DNA from: Strigamia acuminata | Taxonomy: Eukaryota > Arthropoda > Chilopoda > Geophilomorpha > Linotaeniidae | Reading direction: 5' to 3' | DNA: 64,000 nt | Assembly: GCA_949358305.1 (NCBI GenBank) | Contig: CASHSZ010000105.1 | Coordinates: forward strand, 158,263 to 222,262 | Shown: in pieces, positions 54,413 to 64,000 of the stretch | How the letters are laid out: each line of letters starts with the position of its first letter | Numbering within the stretch: position 1 is the stretch's first letter | Notes under the pieces: model-generated | Told to the model about the DNA's origin: nothing | The model's database searches: none | What the model saw: the letters and a program-made list of their open reading frames with translations, nothing else | Translations under genes and position numbers: made by a program

Positions 54413-57400
54413 TGCAAATTTAGTCAGAAATAGGAAACAAAAAATTTAAAATTCGTCCAACGCGCCAGTAAATCGAGCGCGCCCATGGACAGTGCGCCGG
54501 CGGGAGCCCCGGCCGTCCTCTCTCTCTCTCTCTCTCGGCCGCCAAGGCTCGCCCCTCCGCCCGTCGGCGGGAGCCCCGACCGTCCCCCCTCTCTCTTTCG
54601 GCCGCCAAAGGATCGCCCCTCCGCTCGTCACAGATTTTTGTCAATATTTGATGAATTTCAACAGATTTTCAGCAATATTTTACAGGACATTTCTGCTCTT
54701 TTGGATACATTTTCAAAGGTTTTATTGCTAAAATTCTGGGGAAATTTATCAAAAATTGACAAAAAATCGATGCAAGTTTTGTCAGAAATTGATAAAATCT
54801 TCTTAAACTCGTCCAACGCGCCGGCGAGTGCACATGCGGGGACAGTGGGCACGTCCAGCCCGCGTGCACACTGTCAGATCGGGCGGTTTCGGGCACAGTT
54901 TGATCCGGGCAAATATCTAGCAAAACTTGCACCGATTTTTTGTCAATTTTAGACAAATTTCAGCGATATTTTACGAGACATTTCTGCTCGATTGGACACA
55001 TTTCCAGGGGTTTTTTGTAAAACATTGATAAAATTCCGTGGAAATTTATCAAATATTGGCAAAATTCGGTGCTAATTTTGTCAAAAATTAGGAAAAAAAA
55101 ATTTTCAAAACTTGTCCAACGTGCCGGTAAATCGAGCGCCCACATGCCTAGATAGTGCACGCCCAACCCGCCAAGGCTCGCCCCTCCGCCCGTTGGCGGG
55201 AGCCCCGGCCGTCCCCTCTCTCTCTCTTTCTCTCTCTCTCTCGGGCGCCCGGAGCTCGCCCCTCCGCCCGTCACCGACTTTTGACACAATTTTTGATGAA
55301 ATTCAACGGAATTTTAGCAACGTTTTACAAAAAACCTGTGGAAATGTGTCCAACCGGGCAGAAATGTGTCGTAAAATGTTGCCGAAATTCTGTGAAAATT
55401 TGTCACAAATTGCCAAAAGTCGGTGCAAATTTTGTCAGAAATAGGAAACAAAAAATTTAAAATTCGTCCAACGCGCCAGTAAATCGAGCGCGCCCATGCG
55501 TGGACAGTGCGCCGGCGGGAGCCCCGGCCGTCCTCTCTCTCTCTCTCTCTCGGCCGCCAAGGCTCGCCCCTCCGCCCGTCGGCGGGAGCCCCGACCGTCC
55601 CCCCTCTCTCTTTCGGCCGCCAAAGGATCGCCCCTCCGCTCGTCACAGATTTTTGTCAATATTTGATGAACTTCAACAGATTTTCAGCAATATTTTACAG
55701 GACATTTCTGCTCTTTTGGATACATTTTCAAAGGTTTTATTGCTAAAATTCTGGGGAAATTTATCAAAAATTGACAAAAAATCGATGCAAGTTTTGTCAG
55801 AAATTGATAAAATCTTCTTAAACTCGTCCAACGCGCCGGCGAGTGCACATGCGGGGACAGTGGGCACGTCCAGCCCGCGTGCACACTGTCAGATCGGGCG
55901 GTTTCGGGCACAGTTTGATCCGGGCAAATATCTAGCAAAACTTGCACCGATTTTTTGTCAATTTTAGACAAATTTCAGCGATATTTTACGAGACATTTCT
56001 GCTCGATTGGACACATTTCCAGGGGTTTTTTGTAAAACATTGATAAAATTCCGTGGAAATTTATCAAATATTGGCAAAATTCGGTGCTAATTTTGTCAAA
56101 AATTAGGAAAAAAAAATTTTCAAAACTTGTCCAACGTGCCGGTAAATCGAGCGCCCACATGCCTAGATAGTGCACGCCCAACCCGCCAAGGCTCGCCCCT
56201 CCGCCCGTTGGCGGGAGCCCCGGCCGTCCCCTCTCTCTCTCTTTCTCTCTCTCTCTCGGGCGCCCGGAGCTCGCCCCTCCGCCCGTCACCGACTTTTGAC
56301 ACAATTTTTGATGAAATTCAACGGAATTTTAGCAACGTTTTACAAAAAACCTGTGGAAATGTGTCCAACCGGGCAGAAATGTGTCGTAAAATGTTGCCGA
56401 AATTCTGTGAAAATTTGTCACAAATTGCCAAAAGTCGGTGCAAATTTTGTCAGAAATAGGAAACAAAAAATTTAAAATTCGTCCAACGCGCCAGTAAATC
56501 GAGCGCGCCCATGCGTGGACAGTGCGCCGGCGGGAGCCCCGGCCGTCCTCTCTCTCTCTCTCTCTCGGCCGCCAAGGCTCGCCCCTCCGCCCGTCGGCGG
56601 GAGCCCCGACCGTCCCCCCTCTCTCTTTCGGCCGCCAAAGGATCGCCCCTCCGCTCGTCACAGATTTTTGTCAATATTTGATGAATTTCAACAGATTTTC
56701 AGCAATATTTTACAGGACATTTCTGCTCTTTTGGATACATTTTCAAAGGTTTTATTGCTAAAATTCTGGGGAAATTTATCAAAAATTGACAAAAAATCGA
56801 TGCAAGTTTTGTCAGAAATTGATAAAATCTTCTTAAACTCGTCCAACGCGCCGGCGAGTGCACATGCGGGGACAGTGGGCACGTCCAGCCCGCGTGCACA
56901 CTGTCAGATCGGGCGGTTTCGGGCACAGTTTGATCCGGGCAAATATCTAGCAAAACTTGCACCGATTTTTTGTCAATTTTAGACAAATTTCAGCGATATT
57001 TTACGAGACATTTCTGCTCGATTGGACACATTTCCAGGGGTTTTTTGTAAAACATTGATAAAATTCCGTGGAAATTTATCAAATATTGGCAAAATTCGGT
57101 GCTAATTTTGTCAAAAATTAGGAAAAAAAAATTTTCAAAACTTGTCCAACGTGCCGGTAAATCGAGCGCCCACATGCCTAGATAGTGCACGCCCAACCCG
57201 CCAAGGCTCGCCCCTCCGCCCGTTGGCGGGAGCCCCGGCCGTCCCCTCTCTCTCTCTTTCTCTCTCTCTCTCGGGCGCCCGGAGCTCGCCCCTCCGCCCG
57301 TCACCGACTTTTGACACAATTTTTGATGAAATTCAACGGAATTTTAGCAACGTTTTACAAAAAACCTGTGGAAATGTGTCCAACCGGGCAGAAATGTGTC

Positions 57401-58472
57401 GTAAAATGTTGCCGAAATTCTGTGAAAATTTGTCACAAATTGCCAAAAGTCGGTGCAAATTTTGTCAGAAATAGGAAACAAAAAATTTAAAATTCGTCCA
57501 ACGCGCCAGTAAATCGAGCGCGCCCATGCGTGGACAGTGCGCCGGCGGGAGCCCCGGCCGTCCTCTCTCTCTCTCTCTCTCGGCCGCCAAGGCTCGCCCC
57601 TCCGCCCGTCGGCGGGAGCCCCGACCGTCCCCCCTCTCTCTTTCGGCCGCCAAAGGATCGCCCCTCCGCTCGTCACAGATTTTTGTCAATATTTGATGAA
57701 TTTCAACAGATTTTCAGCAATATTTTACAGGACATTTCTGCTCTTTTGGATACATTTTCAAAGGTTTTATTGCTAAAATTCTGGGGAAATTTATCAAATA
57801 TTGACAAAAAATCGATGCAAGTTTTGTCAGAAATTGATAAAATCTTCTTAAACTCGTCCAACGCGCCGGCGAGTGCACATGCGGGGACAGTGGGCACGTC
57901 CAGCCCGCGTGCACACTGTCAGATCGGGCGGTTTCGGGCACAGTTTGATCCGGGCAAATATCTAGCAAAACTTGCACCGATTTTTTGTCAATTTTAGACA
58001 AATTTCAGCGATATTTTACGAGACATTTCTGCTCGATTGGACACATTTCCAGGGGTTTTTTGTAAAACATTGATAAAATTCCGTGGAAATTTATCAAATA
58101 TTGGCAAAATTCGGTGCTAATTTTGTCAAAAATTAGGAAAAAAAAATTTTCAAAACTTGTCCAACGTGCCGGTAAATCGAGCGCCCACATGCCTAGATAG
58201 TGCACGCCCAACCCGCCAAGGCTCGCCCCTCCGCCCGTTGGCGGGAGCCCCGGCCGTCCCCTCTCTCTCTCTTTCTCTCTCTCTCTCGGGCGCCCGGAGC
58301 TCGCCCCTCCGCCCGTCACCGACTTTTGACACAATTTTTGATGAAATTCAACGGAATTTTAGCAACGTTTTACAAAAAACCTGTGGAAATGTGTCCAACC
58401 GGGCAGAAATGTGTCGTAAAATGTTGCCGAAATTCTGTGAAAATTTGTCACAAATTGCCAAAAGTCGGTGCA
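54413..58472 (+). repeat. 1,015-bp higher-order block 6, four units
   Basis: Longest block. The second unit has the GATGAACTTCAAC marker. Units 1-3 have CAAAAATTGAC; unit 4 (around 57795) has the older CAAATATTGAC, so the block is mosaic. Confidence 0.93.
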
Positions 58473-58838
58473 AGTATTGCTAGATTTGGGCGCATCAAAC
58501 TGTGCCGAGATCTGACAGTGTCCACGCGGTTTTGAAGCGCCCACTGTCGACGCACGTGGGCGCTCAATTTACCGGCGCGTTGGACGAGTTTTGAAAAAAG
58601 TTTTTTCCTAATTTCTGACAAAACTTGCACCGAATTTTGTCAATATGTGATAAATTTCCATGGATTTTAAGCAATGTTTTACAGAAGTCCGTCCCATCGG
58701 GCAGAAACGTCTCGTAAAATGTCGCTGAAATTCCGTGAAAATCTGTCAAAAATTGACAAAAGTTGGTGACCGACCCGCGGCGCGTCACGGCGCGGTCGGA
58801 GGACGGCCCTCGTCCCCAAAAACCACACTCCGGGTCAC

Positions 58839-60573
58839 GTGGTCTCGCACTCGACTTTTTCAGTTTTCCCGTTTTCGGCCCGTTACGGCCAAGGACCGTA
58901 ACGGGTCGAAAACGGGCCGCAACGGGTCGAAAACGGCCGCAACGGGTCGAAAACGGCCGCAACGGGTCGAAAACGGCCCGCACGGGCCGTTAACGGGCCG
59001 CCGACGGTCCCGTCACAATCCCGTAACGGCTCGCACGGGCCGTTAACGGGCCGCCGACGGTCCCGTCACGATCCCGTAACGGCTCGCACGGGCCGTTAAC
59101 GGGCCGCCGACGGTTCCGTAACTATCCCGTAACGGCCCGCACGGGCCGTTAACGGGCCGCCGACGGTCCCGTCACGACCCCGTAACGGCCCGTACGACCT
59201 CATGCGGGCCGTTAACGGGCCGTTAACGGGCCGTTAACGGCCCGTTAACGGCGTAAAACCAAAAACAGGATTCGAGATTAATGTCTATGAATGTTGTACG
59301 CGTTTTCATGTACGTGTTGTCGGTTGTTGATTTTTTCGATTTACACCGTCACGGCCCGTTAACGGCCCGTTAACGGCCCGTTAACGGCCCGTCAACGGCC
59401 CGCATGGGGTCGCACGGGCCGTTAACGGGCCGCCGACGGTCCCGTCACGATCCCGTAACGGCCCGCACGGGCCGTTAACGGGCCGCCGACGGTCCCGTCA
59501 CGATTCCGTAACGGCTCGCACGGGCCGTTAACGGGCCGCCGACGGTCCCGTCACGATCCCGTAACGGCTCGCACGGGCCGTTAACGGGCCGCTGACGGTC
59601 CCGTCACGATCCCGTCACGGCCTTCGTTCCCGGACTTCGGCTCGCCGACGGCCCGTACGACCTCACGCGGGCCGTTAACGGGCCGTTAACGGCCCGTTAA
59701 CGGCCCGTTAACGGCGTAAAACCAAAAACAGGATTCGAGATTAATGTCTATGAATGTTGTACGCGTTTTCATGTACGTGTTGTCGGTTGTTGATTTTTTC
59801 GATTCACGCCGTAACGGCCCGTTAACGGCCCGTTAACGGCCCGTCAACGGCCCGTCAACGGCCCGCAACGGCCCGCACGGGCCGTTAACGGGCCGTCGAC
59901 GATCCCGTCACGATCCCGCAACGGCCCGCACGGGCCGTTAACGGGCCGCTGACGGTCCCGTCACGATCCCGTCACGGCCTTCGTTCCCGGACTTCGGCTC
60001 GCCGACGGCCCGTACGACCTCACGCGGGCCGTTAACGGGCCGTTAACGGCCCGTTAACGGCCCGTTAACGGCGTAAAACCAAAAACAGGATTCGAGATTA
60101 ATGTCTATGAATGTTGTACGCGTTTTCATGTACGTGTTGTCGGTTGTTGATTTTTTCGATTTACACCATCACGGCCCGTTAACGGCCCGTTAACGGCCCG
60201 TTAACGGCCCGTCAACGGCCCGCATGGGGTCGCACGGGCCGTTAACGGGCCGCCGACGGTCCCGTCACGATCCCGTAACGGCCCGCACGGGCCGTTAACG
60301 GGCCGCCGACGGTCCCGTCACGATTCCGTAACGGCTCGCACGGGCCGTTAACGGGCCGCTGACGGTCCCGTCACGATCCCGTAACGGCTCGCACGGGCCG
60401 TTAACGGGCCGCCGACGGTCCCGTCACGGTCCCGTAACGGCCTTCGTTCCCGGACTTCGGCTCGCCGACGGCCCGTGCGACCTCATGCGGGCCGCTAACG
60501 GGCCGTCAACGGGCCGTTAACGGCCCGTTTTCGACCCGCTACGGCCCGTCACGGCCTGTTGGCCGTGCGACCC
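58839..60573. repeat. GC-rich array A9, three islands
   Basis: A mosaic: it starts like A3 (CATGGGGTCG after the first island), switches to the A4 type in the middle, then repeats the A3 type. Islands at about 59250, 59713 and 60071. It marks a recombination product between the array types. Confidence 0.9.
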
Positions 60574-60972
60574 GTGACTCGGAGTGTGGTTTTTGGGGAC
60601 GAGGGCCGTCCTCCGGCCGCGCCGCGACGCGCCGCGGGTCGGACAAGAAACGACCCGGTCGGAAACCGAACCTCAGTGTCCAATCGGGCAGAAATTGTGC
60701 GGAAGTTTAACCAAAAATGGCCAAAAGTCGGTGCAAGTTTTGCACGCAACAAACGTCCGATGTGACAGTGCCCATGCGGGTTGGACGTGCATGTGGGCGC
60801 GTGTGGGCGCTCGATTTACCGGCCCGTTGGACGAGTTAAACCAAAATTTCCCAATATCTTGCATAAATTTAAAGAAGATTTGACAGATTTCCAGATTTTA
60901 AGCGATGTTTTACATAAGTCCGTCCCATTGCTGAAATTCCGTGAAAATTTGTCAAAAATTGACAAAAGTCTG

Positions 60973-63006
60973 TGCAAATTTTGTCAGAAATAGGAAACAA
61001 AAAATTTAAAATTCGTCCAACGCGCCAGTAAATCGAGCGCGCCCATGCGTGGACAGTGCGCCGGCGGGAGCCCCGGCCGTCCTCTCTCTCTCTCTCTCTC
61101 GGCCGCCAAGGCTCGCCCCTCCGCCCGTCGGCGGGAGCCCCGACCGTCCCCCCTCTCTCTTTCGGCCGCCAAAGGATCGCCCCTCCGCTCGTCACAGATT
61201 TTTGTCAATATTTGATGAATTTCAACAGATTTTCAGCAATATTTTACAGGACATTTCTGCTCTTTTGGATACATTTTCAAAGGTTTTATTGCTAAAATTC
61301 TGGGGAAATTTATCAAATATTGACAAAAAATCGATGCAAGTTTTGTCAGAAACTGATAAAATCTTCTTAAACTCGTCCAACGCGCCGGCGAGTGCACATG
61401 CGGGGACAGTGGGCACGTCCAGCCCGCGTGCACACTGTCAGATCGGGCGGTTTCGGGCACAGTTTGATCCGGGCAAATATCTAGCAAAACTTGCACCGAT
61501 TTTTTGTCAATTTTAGACAAATTTCAGCGATATTTTACGAGACATTTCTGCTCGATTGGACACATTTCCAGGGGTTTTTTGTAAAACATTGATAAAATTC
61601 CGTGGAAATTTATCAAATATTGGCAAAATTCGGTGCTAATTTTGTCAAAAATTAGGAAAAAAAAATTTTCAAAACTTGTCCAACGTGCCGGTAAATCGAG
61701 CGCCCACATGCCTAGATAGTGCACGCCCAACCCGCCAAGGCTCGCCCCTCCGCCCGTTGGCGGGAGCCCCGGCCGTCCCCTCTCTCTCTCTTTCTCTCTC
61801 TCTCTCGGGCGCCCGGAGCTCGCCCCTCCGCCCGTCACCGACTTTTGACACAATTTTTGATGAAATTCAACGGAATTTTAGCAACGTTTTACAAAAAACC
61901 TGTGGAAATGTGTCCAACCGGGCAGAAATGTGTCGTAAAATGTTGCCGAAATTCTGTGAAAATTTGTCACAAATTGCCAAAAGTCGGTGCAAATTTTGTC
62001 AGAAATAGGAAACAAAAAATTTAAAATTCGTCCAACGCGCCAGTAAATCGAGCGCGCCCATGCGTGGACAGTGCGCCGGCGGGAGCCCCGGCCGTCCTCT
62101 CTCTCTCTCTCTCTCGGCCGCCAAGGCTCGCCCCTCCGCCCGTCGGCGGGAGCCCCGACCGTCCCCCCTCTCTCTTTCGGCCGCCAAAGGATCGCCCCTC
62201 CGCTCGTCACAGATTTTTGTCAATATTTGATGAATTTCAACAGATTTTCAGCAATATTTTACAGGACATTTCTGCTCTTTTGGATACATTTTCAAAGGTT
62301 TTATTGCTAAAATTCTGGGGAAATTTATCAAATATTGACAAAAAATCGATGCAAGTTTTGTCAGAAATTGATAAAATCTTCTTAAACTCGTCCAACGCGC
62401 CGGCGAGTGCACATGCGGGGACAGTGGGCACGTCCAGCCCGCGTGCACACTGTCAGATCGGGCGGTTTCGGGCACAGTTTGATCCGGGCAAATATCTAGC
62501 AAAACTTGCACCGATTTTTTGTCAATTTTAGACAAATTTCAGCGATATTTTACGAGACATTTCTGCTCGATTGGACACATTTCCAGGGGTTTTTTGTAAA
62601 ACATTGATAAAATTCCGTGGAAATTTATCAAATATTGGCAAAATTCGGTGCTAATTTTGTCAAAAATTAGGAAAAAAAAATTTTCAAAACTTGTCCAACG
62701 TGCCGGTAAATCGAGCGCCCACATGCCTAGATAGTGCACGCCCAACCCGCCAAGGCTCGCCCCTCCGCCCGTTGGCGGGAGCCCCGGCCGTCCCCTCTCT
62801 CTCTCTTTCTCTCTCTCTCTCGGGCGCCCGGAGCTCGCCCCTCCGCCCGTCACCGACTTTTGACACAATTTTTGATGAAATTCAACGGAATTTTAGCAAC
62901 GTTTTACAAAAAACCTGTGGAAATGTGTCCAACCGGGCAGAAATGTGTCGTAAAATGTTGCCGAAATTCTGTGAAAATTTGTCACAAATTGCCAAAAGTC
63001 GGTGCA
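60973..63006 (+). repeat. 1,015-bp higher-order block 7, two units
   Basis: The linker before it (60574) differs from the others in reading AAATTTTGTCAG where they have AAATTTAGTCAG, and its first unit has the CCATGCGTGGACAG joint normally seen only in later units. Both units carry the older CAAATATTGAC variant, as in block 1. Confidence 0.93.
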
Positions 63007-63372
63007 AGTATTGCTAGATTTGGGCGCATCAAACTGTGCCGAGATCTGACAGTGTCCACGCGGTTTTGAAGCGCCCACTGTCGACGCACGTGGGCGCTCA
63101 ATTTACCGGCGCGTTGGACGAGTTTTGAAAAAAGTTTTTTCCTAATTTCTGACAAAACTTGCACCGAATTTTGTCAATATGTGATAAATTTCCATGGATT
63201 TTAAGCAATGTTTTACAGAAGTCCGTCCCATCGGGCAGAAACGTCTCGTAAAATGTCGCTGAAATTCCGTGAAAATCTGTCAAAAATTGACAAAAGTTGG
63301 TGACCGACCCGCGGCGCGTCACGGCGCGGTCGGAGGACGGCCCTCGTCCCCAAAAACCACACTCCGGGTCAC

Positions 63373-64000
63373 GTGGTCTCGCACTCGACTTTTTCAGTTT
63401 TCCCGTTTTCGGCCCGTTACGGCCAAGGACCGTAACGGGTCGAAAACGGGCCGCAACGGGTCGAAAACGGCCGCAACGGGTCGAAAACGGCCCGCACGGG
63501 CCGTTAACGGGCCGCCGACGGTCCCGTCACAATCCCGTAACGGCTCGCACGGGCCGTTAACGGGCCGCCGACGGTCCCGTCACGATCCCGTAACGGCTCG
63601 CACGGGCCGTTAACGGGCCGCCGACGGTTCCGTAACTATCCCGTAACGGCCCGCACGGGCCGTTAACGGGCCGCCGACGGTCCCGTCACGACCCCGTAAC
63701 GGCCCGTACGACCTCATGCGGGCCGTTAACGGCCCGTTAACGGCGTAAAACCAAAAACAGGATTCGAGATTAATGTCTATGAATGTTGTACGCGTTTTCA
63801 TGTACGTGTTGTCGGTTGTTGATTTTTTCGATTTACACCGTCACGGCCCGTTAACGGCCCGTTAACGGCCCGTTAACGGCCCGTCAACGGCCCGCATGGG
63901 GTCGTACGGGCCGTTAACGGGCCGCCGACGGTCCCGTCACGATCCCGTAACGGCCCGCACGGGCCGTTAACGGGCCGCCGACGGTCCCGTCACGGTCCCG
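63373..64000. repeat. GC-rich array A10, cut by the window end
   Basis: Starts like A4 and A7, holds one island (about 63744) preceded by a short 11-bp run as in A5, and continues past the window. Confidence 0.9.

Larger units (their letters stand above)
24575..64000. repeat. Nested satellite array, runs off the window
   Basis: About 39 kb of repeats with at least four levels: 11-bp and 53-bp GC-rich units; about 340-bp monomers; exact 1,015-bp units in seven blocks; and a duplicated segment of about 12 kb. AT-rich palindromic modules alternate with CpG-rich arrays. No gene, rRNA, tRNA or transposase was found inside it. Possible settings are pericentromeric or subtelomeric heterochromatin, a sex or B chromosome, or an rDNA spacer; the window does not decide. 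Confidence 0.95.

Noticed and set aside
25886-64000. CRISPR-like regular spacing of the AT-richer islands
   Set aside because: Spacing is irregular (about 350 bp to several kb), the intervening DNA is itself repetitive, and the genome is eukaryotic.
24575-64000. Telomeric TTAGG-type repeat
   Set aside because: TTAACGG units occur only inside GTTAACGGCCC palindromic repeats in both orientations; no TTAGG run is present.
24575-64000. rDNA intergenic spacer
   Set aside because: The nested subrepeats would fit, but no rRNA sequence is in the window, so it remains only a possibility.

Overview
The window looks like nuclear DNA of an animal, most likely an arthropod. The clues are short spliceosomal introns (about 67 bp), an Elongin A-type gene, Ty1/copia, Ty3/gypsy and Harbinger relics, and a tRNA-Gln-primed LTR retrotransposon. 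No bacterial operons, rRNA genes, tRNA genes or CRISPR arrays were seen. The species cannot be named from the sequence alone.

Layout. (1) 1-4.3 kb is the only stretch that looks like host gene space: a decayed copia gag on the minus strand, an intronless Elongin A-like gene behind a TATA box, a two-exon leucine-rich-repeat gene, and a possible small membrane protein antisense to its 3' end. (2) 4.3-14.1 kb is a graveyard of mobile elements, nearly all on the minus strand: transposase scraps, a Harbinger transposase split by about 2 kb of retroelement debris, two LTRs of other retroelements, a truncated KMT5A-like SET domain, and an intact unknown Ser/Thr/Lys-rich ORF with a second, broken copy 7 kb away. 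(3) 14112-24574 is one young Ty3/gypsy-type retrotransposon: a 1,926-bp 5' LTR, a tRNA-Gln primer site, gag, a -1 frameshift signal, pol (protease, RT, RNase H, integrase), a small in-frame third ORF, a polypurine tract, and a 3' LTR cut off after 370 bp. (4) 24575-64000 is a nested satellite array that begins exactly where the 3' LTR stops and runs off the window.

The array has several levels. The smallest pieces are 11-bp and 53-bp CpG-rich repeats, built around GTTAAC and grouped into ten arrays. Each array carries copies of a conserved AT-richer island of about 96 bp (20 copies in total) and is bounded by about 67-bp inverted repeats, which resembles a foldback element. Between these arrays lie seven blocks of an exact 1,015-bp higher-order unit (2, 2, 3, 3, 2, 4 and 2 copies; 18 in all). 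Each unit holds three diverged monomers of about 340 bp, and every monomer has an imperfect palindrome with a 42-bp centre. That centre lies in opposite orientations in different monomers, which points to repeated inversion between the palindrome arms. A segment of about 12 kb is then duplicated at +11,974 bp.

The most informative observations are the textbook gag-pol frameshift signal, the flipped palindrome centres, the foldback-like GC arrays with their conserved island, and the block-specific variants that record how the array expanded.
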